A stretch of 64,000 bases of DNA from Arenimonas metalli CF5-1 (GTDB taxonomy: Bacteria; Pseudomonadota; Gammaproteobacteria; Xanthomonadales; Xanthomonadaceae): contig NZ_AVCK01000055.1 of the NCBI RefSeq assembly GCF_000747155.1, forward strand, positions 62,001 to 126,000, in the 5' to 3' direction. This document shows positions 1-9,004 of the stretch, piece after piece. A model generated the notes under the pieces. It was not told where the DNA came from, searched no databases, and saw only the letters and a program-made list of their open reading frames with translations. Position 1 is the first letter of the stretch. The number at the start of each line of letters is the position of its first letter. Position numbers and translations under genes: made by a program.

Positions 1-2412
1 GCCGAGATCCTGCCGGCGCTCGCCGAGCACGCGGACGTGGAGGTGTTCACCACGGCGAACGTTCAGGCGCTGGGCGCGATACCCGTGCACCCGTGGACGG
101 CGCTTCCGCAGCAGGCCGCCCGTTTCGACCAGGTGGTCTACCAGTTCGGGAATTCCCCTTTCCACGGGGGCATGGCGGACCTGATCAAGGACATCCCGGG
201 CGTCGTGGTGCTGCACGACTTCTTCCTCAGCTCGATGTACTGGCACAAGCAGTGCCATGAAGGTTTTCCGGACGTCTTCCGCGCGGAGCTCGCGTCCGGC
301 CACGGCCGGCGTGCCGTGCAGGTTCACGATGCCGGGGGCGAGGACAGGCGCGAGGCCCGGGAGCGCTACCCTGCCTGCCGGTCCGTGGTGGAGGGCGCCG
401 ACGCGGTGATCGTCCACTCGGCGCACTCGCTGGCGCTTTGTCGCGACTACTACCCCGGCATTCGTCGTGGCCCCTGGTCGGTACTGCCGATGCCCATCGC
501 CGCGCGTGGCATGCCTGGCGACGATGCCTGGCGGGCGGCCCGGCAGCGTCTCGGGATCGGCGACGGCGAACTGTTGCTGGTTTCGTTCGGCTTCATGGCC
601 GACACCAAGCTCAATCTTGAATTGCTCAAGGCGCTGCGCGCCGAAGGCTTCACAGGACGACGTCACATCCGGCTCGTGTTTGTTGGCCAGGCGGCCGGCG
701 GAGCGTATGGCGAACGCGTCGCGAGCGAGATCGCCGACCATCCCCTGCGCGACCGCATCCGGATCACCGGTTTCGCGTCCGCCGAAAGCTACGCCGACTA
801 CCTGGCCGCCGCGGACATCGCGATCCAGCTGCGCACCGGCAGTCGCGGCGAGACGTCCAAGGCGGTGCTCGACTGCCTGGCCCACGGTTTGCCGCTGATC
901 GTCAACACCCACGGGTCGTTCGCGGAGTTGCCCGACGATGTCGTGGTCAAGGTTCCTGACCAGTTTTCCGCGCCGGAGCTGACCGAAGCGCTGGCCGGAC
1001 TGATCGTCGCCCCGTCGCGCCGCACCGAGCTTTCCAGCCGCGCCAAGCAACATGTGCTCGCGCATCACGCCCCGGGCCAGGTCGCCGTGGCCTACCTGGC
1101 GGCGATCGAGGCATCACTTGCGTCTCGTCGCGAGCGGACGGGGCAGGCTTTGGTGTCGCCCCTGGTCGACGGCCTGATCGCCGCGGGTGGCCGCGACGAC
1201 GACCTCTTCGCCATTGAGCACGCCTTGGCGGAAACGGTTGAAGCCCAATCGCCTGGCCGTCTGCTGGTGGACTTGAGTGAAGTGGTGGCCAATGACTACG
1301 GCACCGGGATCCATCGCGTCGTGCGGAACCTGGCGCGCGAGCTCGCGCTCTGCGACTCCGCGCTCGCCGCGCCGGTGCGCCTCGTCGCGCACACGCCGGC
1401 CGGTGACCTGGTGTCGGCCGAAGCCTTCGGCGAGGCCCGCCTCGGGCTTCCCCGCAGCGCGGACGCCGAGTCCGGGTGGTGCACGGTCCAGGCGGGCGAT
1501 GATTTCTTCATGCTCGATTCGGCCTGGGAGAATCCCGAGCGCTTCCTGCCGACCATCGCCCGGGTGCGCGCCAAGTCGGGCCGCAACATCGCCATGCTCT
1601 ACGACCTGATCCCCCTGCGTTTCCCGCAGTACTGCGTCGATTTCATGCCCAAGGTGTTCGAGTACTGGCTGCGGTTCATCGTCAGGGAATGCGATGTGAT
1701 CCTCTGCATTTCCCGCACGGTGGCCGATGACCTGGCGGCTTGGATAGCCTCGAACGGTGCCGAGCATCGCCCGGGGCTGGCGATCGGCCACAACCTGCTC
1801 GGCAGCGACCTCGACGGCGATGTCGCGATCGGAGCGTATCCGACCGGTCCCGGTCGTACCCAGTCCTTCCTCGAGTCGCCGGGACCCGTGACCCTGATGG
1901 TGGGCACGGTCGAGCCGCGCAAGCGCCACGACCTCGCGCTGGACGCGTTCGAAACGCTTTGGCGGGCCGGCTCCCGCCAGCGCTTGCTGATCGTGGGCAG
2001 GCCGGGCTGGAACGTGGATGCATTGATGCACCGGATCAATCACCACCCGGAGCTGGGCAAGCGCCTGCGCTGGCTCGAGGACGCCTCGGATGCCGAGCTC
2101 GCCCAGGCTTACGCGGGCGCGGAACGGGTGCTCATGGCGTCCGATGCGGAGGGATTTGGCCTGCCCATCATCGAAGCGGCGCGGCACGGTCGCCCGCTTC
2201 TCCTGTCGGGTATCGATGTCTTCCGCGAGATCGCCGGCGATGCCGCCGATTATTTCGCCGCCGGCGACGCCGCTGACCTGGCGCAGGCACTGGGCCGCGC
2301 GCCTAGACCGATGGATCTCCCGACCGATCGTTTCCCGGACTGGGCGAAGTGTGCGCACTCGTTCTTCGAAACGTTGGGTCGTGGCCGGTGGGATCATGTC
2401 CATGACGCTTGA
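1..2412 (+). CDS. Double-domain GT4 glycosyltransferase (5' end outside window)
   Basis: The frame is open from base 1, so the gene begins upstream; a GTG at 37 is only an internal valine codon. The 803 visible residues hold two GT-B glycosyltransferase units. The first covers about residues 1-380, with its sugar-nucleotide half around SFGFMADTKLN and RGETSKAVLDCLAHG. The second covers about 415-800, with GTVEPRKRHD and the classical E-x7-E acceptor motif in DAEGFGLPIIEAARHG. In the first unit the E-x7-E motif is altered (second Glu replaced by Asp), so the two domains probably use different donors. It likely adds two sugars to a surface polysaccharide or lipid-linked glycan in the cytoplasm. 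It overlaps the next gene by 17 bases, indicating an operon. Exact sugars cannot be read from sequence. Confidence 0.85.
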   Translation, partial: AEILPALAEHADVEVFTTANVQALGAIPVHPWTALPQQAARFDQVVYQFGNSPFHGGMADLIKDIPGVVVLHDFFLSSMYWHKQCHEGFPDVFRAELASGHGRRAVQVHDAGGEDRREARERYPACRSVVEGADAVIVHSAHSLALCRDYYPGIRRGPWSVLPMPIAARGMPGDDAWRAARQRLGIGDGELLLVSFGFMADTKLNLELLKALRAEGFTGRRHIRLVFVGQAAGGAYGERVASEIADHPLRDRIRITGFASAESYADYLAAADIAIQLRTGSRGETSKAVLDCLAHGLPLIVNTHGSFAELPDDVVVKVPDQFSAPELTEALAGLIVAPSRRTELSSRAKQHVLAHHAPGQVAVAYLAAIEASLASRRERTGQALVSPLVDGLIAAGGRDDDLFAIEHALAETVEAQSPGRLLVDLSEVVANDYGTGIHRVVRNLARELALCDSALAAPVRLVAHTPAGDLVSAEAFGEARLGLPRSADAESGWCTVQAGDDFFMLDSAWENPERFLPTIARVRAKSGRNIAMLYDLIPLRFPQYCVDFMPKVFEYWLRFIVRECDVILCISRTVADDLAAWIASNGAEHRPGLAIGHNLLGSDLDGDVAIGAYPTGPGRTQSFLESPGPVTLMVGTVEPRKRHDLALDAFETLWRAGSRQRLLIVGRPGWNVDALMHRINHHPELGKRLRWLEDASDAELAQAYAGAERVLMASDAEGFGLPIIEAARHGRPLLLSGIDVFREIAGDAADYFAAGDAADLAQALGRAPRPMDLPTDRFPDWAKCAHSFFETLGRGRWDHVHDA

Positions 2413-5212
2413 GGCGCGAGAGGGCGTGCCCGTGCCCCCCGAGGCCAGTCGCGGCAATCGGCTGCCTGCATGGCTGATCCTGGTGGCCGGATTCGCGGCG
2501 TTCTTCGCCGCCTATTTCGCCCCGGTGACCGCCACGGGCGGCCTGCTGGCGCCGGGCGACGGCGCGTTCTTCTACCTTCCGTTCTTCTCGGCGCCGGTGG
2601 GTGAGACGTGGAACGACCTGATCCTGTCGGGATATGCCATTGCCACCGATATCCAGGCGCAGAACCTGTACCCGGTCCGATGGCTCAGCCCGACCTTCAA
2701 CGTGATGGTCATCGTTGCCTACGTGGTTTGCGCCGTATCCACGTTTGGACTGGTGCTACAGCTCACGGGGTCGCGCGTGTCGGCGCTTTACGGCGCGGTG
2801 CTGGTGTCCAGCGGTGGCTTCATGGTCGGCCATATCGGCCACCTGAGCATCATTCATGCGGCGGCATGGGTGCCGGCGCTGCTGTGGTCGATCGCTGCAA
2901 TGCGGCACGGCCCCGGGTGGCGCCCGGTGGCTGCGGGTGCGGCGTCGCTGGCCCTTTGCATCTACGGCGGGCACCCGCAGATTTCCATCATCGGCATCCT
3001 GCTGGCAGGGCTCTATGCGAGCAGCGAGCTGGCTGCCATCGCCGCCGCCAAAGGCGCGGCACCGGCGCGTGTCCTGTTCGCCAAGCTGGCCACGATGCTC
3101 CTGCTTGGCGTACTTCTGGCGTCCCCGGCCATCGTGGGGCTGGCCGTGTCGGCGTCCGACGGCGTGCGCGGCCAGTGGACCCAGCTCGACTTCAACTCCT
3201 TCAGCCATACCCTTTCGTCGCTGAGGATGGCGGTTTTCCCCAACTACTTTGGCGCGCAGCCGCAGGGTCCCTACGGTACTTACTCCGGTCCGTTCAACAT
3301 CACCGAGCTTTCGATCTACATAGGCATCGCGCCGTGGTTCCTGGCGGTCGCCGCCATCGTGGGCTGGCGGCGTGACCGCCGCCATTTCTTCTGGCTTGGG
3401 GCCGCCGTGGTCAGCGGATTGCTGTGCCTGGGCACGATAACGCCCCTGGGCAACCTGCTTTACGAGCTTCCGGTGGTGGGGCAGTTCCGGGCCCAGGCCC
3501 GGTTCGGACTCTTGCTCGCCCTGTGCATGGCCGTGCTTGCCGGCCTGGGGCTCTCGGCGCTGCTGCGGGGCGAAGTTGCCCGGGCTCGCCGGATCACCGC
3601 CCTCGCCATCTCGGCAGTCCTTTCCGCGGGGGTGTTGCTGCTCTCGCTTGGCGACGACATCCATGCGCAGGCGGTGGCGGCGGCCGGCGACAGCGCGATC
3701 TATCGATTCCACCTGCCGCTGCTCCTGGTGGGCCTGTCGCTGGCTGCCTTCGCCTTCCTGCTGTACCGGCCGGGACATCTTTCGGCGATGGTGCTGCTGC
3801 TGGTACTGGTGTTGGACCTGGGTAGCTTCGGTTGGTACCACGACTGGCGATATCCGCCTTGGGGCGACGAGTTCCGCGATCGGCAGGAACTGACCCTGCG
3901 ATTGCCCGACGCGATGCGCCGGGGCGACGGGCGCGTGCTGCCGATGGGTGCGCCGCGTTTCGTGCCGGGCCCGTTCGAGGCCAATGCGAACATGCTTTAC
4001 GGCGTGCCGATGCCGGTTGGCTACGGTCCCCTGTTGAACCGGGATTACGCCGAACTAACCGGTGCGACGACCACCGGCGATTTCCCGCCGATGTCGGCGA
4101 ACGCGCCGCTACTGGATGTGCTGGGCGTGCGCTGGCTCGCCGGCGATCCCGCGGAAGAAGGGCCGCTGCTGATCGGCCAGGGCTGCCCGGTCCAGCCTCG
4201 ACCCATGGCCGTCACCGCCCGCGTTCCCGAGGGTCTCCAGTTCAATGCTTTTCGCCTCGTCACCCACATGAGCTGTTCGCAGTCGCTGTCCTCGGGTGCT
4301 CCCGTTGCGACCGTGTCCTGGCTGGCGCCGTCGGGGGAGCCGACCTTCGTCGCGACGTTCGAGGCCGGCACGCACACTGGCGAATGGGCCCTGGATCGTC
4401 CGGACGTCAAGGCTGCCGTGAAGCATGGCCGGCCGCCGGTTTACGAAAGCTTCGATGCCGGTGGCTTCCAGGGGCTTTGGTTCGAGGCTCTGTTCCGTGC
4501 ACCCGAGGGCAGGGAGTTCCAGGGTGGCACGATTTCGCTGGAGATGACGCCGGCCGCCGGCGCGCCGATGCAGCTGCGTTTCATCGAGGTCTTCGACGCC
4601 GCCAGCCAATCCTGGCGCCGACTGCCGCTGACGCCGATGCTCGCGGACCGGGATGCCGGCACCCGACCTGTCGCGCCGGTGGAGGGTCTGCCGCCCATCG
4701 TCGAGCGCACTGGCTACCGGGGCCCGGCATGGCTTGCCTGCGAGGCCGTGGTGTTGCCCCGTAGCCAGCTTGCCGCGGCTCTCGTCGGCACCGCCGATGC
4801 GCTGCCCGGCGGTGGCTTCCAGCCCTATCGGCAAGTCCTGCTGGAGCAGGAATCGTCGCCAGGCAAGCCCGAGCTGGCGTGCAGCGAAGACCAGACGGTC
4901 GAAGTGCTGAAGCGACGCCCCGGGCGCTGGACGCTCCGGACGTCGGGCTCCGAACCCAGCATGCTGGTCGTGAGTTCGCGCTTCCTGCCGGGCTGGAGCG
5001 CAAGGCTCGATGGCCAGCCCGTCGACCTGGTTGCCGCCAATGGACTGGTACTGGGCGTGGCGGTTCCGGCGGGTGACCATGTCGTAAAGCTGGTCTATCG
5101 TCCGCCCTATTTCTATCTGACGCTGTCCCTGGTGCTCGCCGCCCTGCTGGCCGTCACCTTGCTGGCCCTGTCAGGCCGCGCAATCCATTCGAGATTCTGG
5201 AGAACACAATGA
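2396..5212 (+). CDS. YfhO-like multi-span membrane GT-C protein
   Basis: A 938-residue polytopic membrane protein starting at ATG 2396 (a second ATG follows at 2402), overlapping the preceding glycosyltransferase by 17 bases. One membrane segment spans about residues 24-44. It is followed by the loop motif APGDGAFFYLPFF (GDG at 54-56), the GD..xxY type motif seen in the first outside loop of YfhO-family GT-C enzymes. About ten more hydrophobic segments follow up to residue ~510. A long soluble, probably periplasmic, domain then runs to about 900, and a last membrane segment lies near the C-terminus. YfhO proteins transfer a sugar from a polyprenyl carrier to a surface acceptor, in partnership with a GT2 and a GtrA flippase; both partner types are nearby. 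The ATGA overlap with the next gene supports one operon. Confidence 0.75.
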   Translation: MSMTLEAREGVPVPPEASRGNRLPAWLILVAGFAAFFAAYFAPVTATGGLLAPGDGAFFYLPFFSAPVGETWNDLILSGYAIATDIQAQNLYPVRWLSPTFNVMVIVAYVVCAVSTFGLVLQLTGSRVSALYGAVLVSSGGFMVGHIGHLSIIHAAAWVPALLWSIAAMRHGPGWRPVAAGAASLALCIYGGHPQISIIGILLAGLYASSELAAIAAAKGAAPARVLFAKLATMLLLGVLLASPAIVGLAVSASDGVRGQWTQLDFNSFSHTLSSLRMAVFPNYFGAQPQGPYGTYSGPFNITELSIYIGIAPWFLAVAAIVGWRRDRRHFFWLGAAVVSGLLCLGTITPLGNLLYELPVVGQFRAQARFGLLLALCMAVLAGLGLSALLRGEVARARRITALAISAVLSAGVLLLSLGDDIHAQAVAAAGDSAIYRFHLPLLLVGLSLAAFAFLLYRPGHLSAMVLLLVLVLDLGSFGWYHDWRYPPWGDEFRDRQELTLRLPDAMRRGDGRVLPMGAPRFVPGPFEANANMLYGVPMPVGYGPLLNRDYAELTGATTTGDFPPMSANAPLLDVLGVRWLAGDPAEEGPLLIGQGCPVQPRPMAVTARVPEGLQFNAFRLVTHMSCSQSLSSGAPVATVSWLAPSGEPTFVATFEAGTHTGEWALDRPDVKAAVKHGRPPVYESFDAGGFQGLWFEALFRAPEGREFQGGTISLEMTPAAGAPMQLRFIEVFDAASQSWRRLPLTPMLADRDAGTRPVAPVEGLPPIVERTGYRGPAWLACEAVVLPRSQLAAALVGTADALPGGGFQPYRQVLLEQESSPGKPELACSEDQTVEVLKRRPGRWTLRTSGSEPSMLVVSSRFLPGWSARLDGQPVDLVAANGLVLGVAVPAGDHVVKLVYRPPYFYLTLSLVLAALLAVTLLALSGRAIHSRFWRTQ

Positions 5213-5916
5213 AACGAGCCGTCATCCTTGCCGGGGGAAGGGGCACCCGCCTTCGCCCCTACACCGTGGCCCTGCCCAAGCCGCTGATGCCGGTCGGTGA
5301 ATACCCCATCCTGGAAGTGATCATCCGCCAGCTGCGCAAGGTCGGCTTCACGCGGATCACGCTGGCGGTCAACCACCAGGCGGACCTGTTCCGGGCTTTC
5401 TTCGGCGACGGCAGCAAGTGGGGTATCGAGATCGACTATTCGCTCGAGACCAAGGCGCTCAGCACGATGGGGCCGCTGAAGCTGATCCGGGACCTGCCCG
5501 AGCACTTCCTGGTGATGAATGGCGACATCCTCAGCGACGTGCCATACGGAGAGTTCCTGGATGCCCACATCGCGGCGGACAGGTTGTTCACCATCTCGGC
5601 ATCGCAGCGCGAACAGCGCGTGGATTACGGCGTGCTGCGGGTGGACGCCGACAGGATCCTGTCCGGGTTCGAAGAGAAGCCGGTGATTCCCTTCCTGGTG
5701 AGCATGGGCATCTATGCCGTGTCGCGCCGCGTACTCGATGCGATCCCGGTGGATACGCCCTTCGGCTTCGACCACCTGGTGCTGGGCTACCTCCGCGATG
5801 GCCAGCAGGTGCATACGGTGGCGCACGATGGCTACTGGCTGGACATCGGTCGGCCGGACGACTACGAGCGCGCCGTGGACGACTGGCCGATGCTTGCCGA
5901 GCGGTTCGCGCTGTGA
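5209..5916 (+). CDS. Sugar-1-phosphate nucleotidyltransferase
   Basis: A 235-residue single-domain NTP_transferase protein that should activate a sugar-1-phosphate to an NDP-sugar. It has the N-terminal loop LAGGRGTRLRPYT (residues 7-19), PKPLMPVGEYPILE, and a metal-binding NGDILSD (D106 and D110). There is no C-terminal left-handed beta-helix, so it resembles HddC/RfbF-like monofunctional enzymes rather than GlmU or RmlA. The start ATG overlaps the preceding stop by four bases and its TGA overlaps the next ATG by one, so translation is coupled. With the SDR gene that follows it probably makes the dedicated donor for the glycosyltransferases of this operon. NTP and sugar specificity cannot be decided here. 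Confidence 0.85.
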   Translation: MKRAVILAGGRGTRLRPYTVALPKPLMPVGEYPILEVIIRQLRKVGFTRITLAVNHQADLFRAFFGDGSKWGIEIDYSLETKALSTMGPLKLIRDLPEHFLVMNGDILSDVPYGEFLDAHIAADRLFTISASQREQRVDYGVLRVDADRILSGFEEKPVIPFLVSMGIYAVSRRVLDAIPVDTPFGFDHLVLGYLRDGQQVHTVAHDGYWLDIGRPDDYERAVDDWPMLAERFAL

Positions 5917-6791
5917 TGGACGCCGTGATGAAACGTGCCGCCCGCCGGGCACTGGTGACGGGCAGCGGGGGCTTCCTCGGGCGCAGGCTGGTGGCGCGGC
6001 TTCGCGCCAACGGCTGGGACGTGGTCGAACTGGGGCGCGCCAACGGCTTTGACCTGCTCAGCGACGAGCTGCCCGCCCGCGCCGGCGACCTGGTGTTCCA
6101 CCTCGCGGCGGAGACCGGCGTGCCCGACTCCTGGGACAATCCGGCGCGGTTCCACCTGGTCAACACCCACGGCACCGTGCGGGTCCTCGATGCCTGCCGC
6201 CGTGCCGGTGCCAGCCTCGTCTTCGTCGGCGCGTACATCTACGGCGTCCCGGTACAGCTGCCCATCTCCGAGGCGCACCCGCTGGACCCCAACAACCCGT
6301 ACGCGTTCTCGAAATGGATGGCCGAGCAGGCCTGCGAGTGGTTCGCGCGGCAGTACTCCATGAACGTGACGGCGGTGCGCCTGTTCAACGTCTACGGTGC
6401 GGGGCAGAGCGACCGCTTCATCGTTCCCCGGATACTGACCCAGGCATTGGACGCCAGCGCGCCTGATATCCGGCTGCTGGACCTGGAGCCCCGGCGCGAC
6501 TACCTCTACGTCGATGACGCCGTCGACGCCCTGTTGGCGTCCGAGTCATCGGGTGGCTACCGGCTTTACAACGTCGGCAGCGGCAGCTCGCACAGCGTCC
6601 AGGACGTGGTCGACGCGGTATTCGCCGCGGTTGGCAGTTCCAAGCCCGTGGTCGCCACCGGCGAGAAGCGTCGCAATGAGATACCGGACGTGCGCGCGGA
6701 CTGTTCGCGATTGCATGCCGACAGCGGATGGTCCCCTCGTTTTTCCCTTGAGGCTGGCATCCGCGCCATGGTCCAGGAGTCGCCCCGATGA
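5916..6791 (+). CDS. NAD-dependent SDR sugar epimerase/dehydratase
   Basis: A 291-residue extended short-chain dehydrogenase of the NDP-sugar epimerase class. The Rossmann nucleotide loop is TGSGGFLG (residues 15-22) and the catalytic pair is YAFSK (Y127, K131). The FNVYGAGQ and RRDYLYVDDAVDA segments are typical of these enzymes. The usual catalytic Ser/Thr four residues before the YG of the active-site strand is replaced: the segment reads VFVGAYIYG, with Gly103 there. The start used is ATG 5916, overlapping the previous stop as TGATG; ATG 5928 is an alternative. The 3' end overlaps the GT2 gene by four bases. The likely role is to convert the NDP-sugar made by the preceding nucleotidyltransferase. 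Confidence 0.85.
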   Translation: MDAVMKRAARRALVTGSGGFLGRRLVARLRANGWDVVELGRANGFDLLSDELPARAGDLVFHLAAETGVPDSWDNPARFHLVNTHGTVRVLDACRRAGASLVFVGAYIYGVPVQLPISEAHPLDPNNPYAFSKWMAEQACEWFARQYSMNVTAVRLFNVYGAGQSDRFIVPRILTQALDASAPDIRLLDLEPRRDYLYVDDAVDALLASESSGGYRLYNVGSGSSHSVQDVVDAVFAAVGSSKPVVATGEKRRNEIPDVRADCSRLHADSGWSPRFSLEAGIRAMVQESPR

Positions 6792-7762
6792 AGCACGTAC
6801 AGGTGCTGTGCCCCGTATTCCGCGAAGACGAAGTCATCCTCGAGTTCCACGCGCGGCTTCGCGCCGCGCTGGAGCCGCTTCGTGACCGCTATCTGTTTTC
6901 ATTCATCTATGCGATGGATCCTTCGCCGGACCGAACTGAAGAAGTGTTGCAGGGCCTGAGCGAGCGCGATCCGGAGGTGCAGGTGCTGGTGATGTCGCGT
7001 CGCTTCGGGCACCAGGCCGCACTGATCGCTGGTATCGAGGTGTGTGACTGCGATGCTTTGGTGATGCTCGACAGCGATGGCCAGCATCCGCCCGAGTTGA
7101 TCCCGACGCTGCTGGCGCAATGGGAGTCGGGTGCGCAGATCGTCCAAACCCTTCGCAAGGACGGCGGCGAGACCGGGCTCCTGAAACGTTCGGCCTCGGC
7201 GGCGTTCTACCGCATCATCTCCCGGATCGGCTCGATCGAGCTGCAGGGAGGCGCGGCGGACTACCGCCTGCTGGATCGAGAGGTGGTGACGGTGCTGCGC
7301 GAGCAGTTCGGCGAGCGGAACTTCTTCCTCCGGGGCCTGGTTGCCTGGGTGGGCTATCGCGTCGCCTTCGTCGAATTCGAGCCGCGCAAGCGCATGAGCG
7401 GCACGTCCAATTACCGGGCCTCGATCCTGATCAACTTTGCGATACAGGGCATCAGCTCGTTCTCGAAGGTCCCACTGCGCCTTTGCACGATCACCGGGCT
7501 GGTCATCGCGGCAGGCAGCGTGCTCGCCGCGACGCTGATGGTCGGCAGCTACCTGATGGGCACCGCCACCGCCCCGGGCTGGGCCTCCCTGCTGGCCTTC
7601 GTGGCCTTCCTCGGCGGCGTGCAGCTGTTCTTCATGGGCGTGTTCGGCGAGTACCTGGGCCAGGTGTTCGACGAAGTCAAGGCACGACCCCGCTACCTTA
7701 TCTCCCGTCGCCACGGCGAAGCGGTGCCCGTGGCCGCGCGCAAGAAGGAACTCCAGCAATGA
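6788..7762 (+). CDS. GtrB/DPM1-like GT2, polyprenyl-phosphate sugar synthase
   Basis: A 324-residue family 2 glycosyltransferase with a cytosolic GT-A domain (residues 1-225) and two C-terminal membrane helices (about 240-262 and 272-298). This is the GtrB/CsbB/DPM1 architecture that charges undecaprenyl phosphate with one sugar. The metal-binding motif is LDSDGQHPPEL (D95, D97). FEPRKRMSGTSNY is the typical family stretch before the helices. The N-terminal nucleotide motif is degenerate (YAMDPSPDRT in place of the common VDDGSxDxT). The gene overlaps both neighbours by four bases. A GtrA flippase is encoded convergently at 9005 and a YfhO-like transferase lies upstream, which together would make a complete three-component glycosylation set. 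Confidence 0.85.
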   Translation: MKHVQVLCPVFREDEVILEFHARLRAALEPLRDRYLFSFIYAMDPSPDRTEEVLQGLSERDPEVQVLVMSRRFGHQAALIAGIEVCDCDALVMLDSDGQHPPELIPTLLAQWESGAQIVQTLRKDGGETGLLKRSASAAFYRIISRIGSIELQGGAADYRLLDREVVTVLREQFGERNFFLRGLVAWVGYRVAFVEFEPRKRMSGTSNYRASILINFAIQGISSFSKVPLRLCTITGLVIAAGSVLAATLMVGSYLMGTATAPGWASLLAFVAFLGGVQLFFMGVFGEYLGQVFDEVKARPRYLISRRHGEAVPVAARKKELQQ

Positions 7763-8988
7763 TCGACAGCCAAGCCATTTCCCAGTCGATGCTCGACCAA
7801 GCGGTGCTGCAGCGGAAGGCGTCGCACTTCGCACCGGACATCCTCAGTCGCCGCGACGCGCTGCTCGAGGCCGTCGCCGGCCGGCGCGTGCTGGTTGTCG
7901 GGGGTGGCGGCACCATCGGCTCGGCCACCACGATGCTGCTGGCCGACCTCGCGCCGGCCTGCCTGCACGTCGTGGACCAGAGCGAGAACTACCTGGCCGA
8001 ACTCGTGCGCGACCTGCGCGGGCGGCCCGGTGGCCTCGCCGTCGGTGATTTCCGCACCTTGCCGCTCGACTACGGCTCGCCCGTGATGGGCCGATTGCTC
8101 GCCGACGAGAAGCCCTATGACCTGGTGCTCAACTTCGCCGCGCTCAAGCACGTGCGTTCGGAGAAGGACGTCTATTCCCTGCTGCAGATGATCGACACCA
8201 ACGTGGTCCGCCACGTGCGCTTCCGGCGCTGGCTAAACCAGTCGGGCCACGGCCGTCGCTACTTCGCCGTGTCCACCGACAAGGCGGCGAATCCGACCAG
8301 CCTGATGGGCGCCAGCAAGCGGGTGATGGAGGACGTGGTGTTCGCGCCCGACCTGGCCGGCGGCGGCGAGCAAACCACGGCGCGCTTCGCCAACGTCGCT
8401 TTCTCGAATGGCAGCTTGCTGCAGGGCTTCCTCGTTCGGCTTGCCAAGATGCAGCCGCTCGCCGTCCCGCGCGACACGCGCCGCTACTTCGTCTCCCAGG
8501 TCGAGTCGGGCGAGATCTGCCTGTTGGCGGCGGCGCTTGGTCGCGCCGGACACGTGCTGTTCCCGCGCCTGGACCCGGTGAGCGAGCTGCAGCTGCTGGA
8601 GGAGGTGGCCGCCCGGGTGCTGCGGCTGCATGGCTACGAGCCGGAACCCTTCTACGATGAGTCACTGGCGCGCGAGTCCGTCGCGGCGCTCGCGAGGGAG
8701 AAGCGCTGGCCGCTGCTGCTCACGCCGCTCGATACCAGCGGGGAGAAGCCCTACGAGGAATTCGTTGGGCAGGGTGAGCACCTGGTCGACAGCGGCCTGG
8801 AGACGCTCGCCGCGGTGAAGCACCTTTCCACCGGCGCCCTCGACGGCGAGGTGATCGCGATGCTCGAGGACGCCGTTGGCCGGGTCGATGGCCCGGTCAA
8901 CAAGCAGGCCATCGTGGATGCGATCCAGAGCGTGATTCCGGGCTTCGCGCACCGCGAAACCGGCAAGACTCTCGACGACCGGCTGTAG
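7759..8988 (+). CDS. CapD/PglF-like soluble NDP-sugar 4,6-dehydratase homologue
   Basis: A 409-residue protein of the polysaccharide biosynthesis (CapD/FlaA1) family. The nucleotide-binding loop GGGGTIGS lies at 48-55. The catalytic STDK (172-175) precedes AANPTSLMGASKR, where Met183 takes the place of the Tyr found in FlaA1-type enzymes; Met at this position is typical of the membrane-bound CapD/PglF group. Here the N-terminal membrane domain of CapD/PglF is absent and replaced by about 40 hydrophilic residues. The start ATG overlaps the GT2 stop as ATGA. It probably acts on a UDP-N-acetylhexosamine for the surface glycan made by this operon; the family is clear but the reaction is inferred. 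It ends 16 bases before the convergent GtrA gene. Confidence 0.75.
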   Translation: MIDSQAISQSMLDQAVLQRKASHFAPDILSRRDALLEAVAGRRVLVVGGGGTIGSATTMLLADLAPACLHVVDQSENYLAELVRDLRGRPGGLAVGDFRTLPLDYGSPVMGRLLADEKPYDLVLNFAALKHVRSEKDVYSLLQMIDTNVVRHVRFRRWLNQSGHGRRYFAVSTDKAANPTSLMGASKRVMEDVVFAPDLAGGGEQTTARFANVAFSNGSLLQGFLVRLAKMQPLAVPRDTRRYFVSQVESGEICLLAAALGRAGHVLFPRLDPVSELQLLEEVAARVLRLHGYEPEPFYDESLARESVAALAREKRWPLLLTPLDTSGEKPYEEFVGQGEHLVDSGLETLAAVKHLSTGALDGEVIAMLEDAVGRVDGPVNKQAIVDAIQSVIPGFAHRETGKTLDDRL

Positions 8989-9004
8989 CGCTTGGCGGCG
9001 GCCG

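Noticed and set aside
37-39. GTG as the start of the first gene
   Set aside because: The frame is open to base 1 with sequence that fits the glycosyltransferase, so the gene continues beyond the window.
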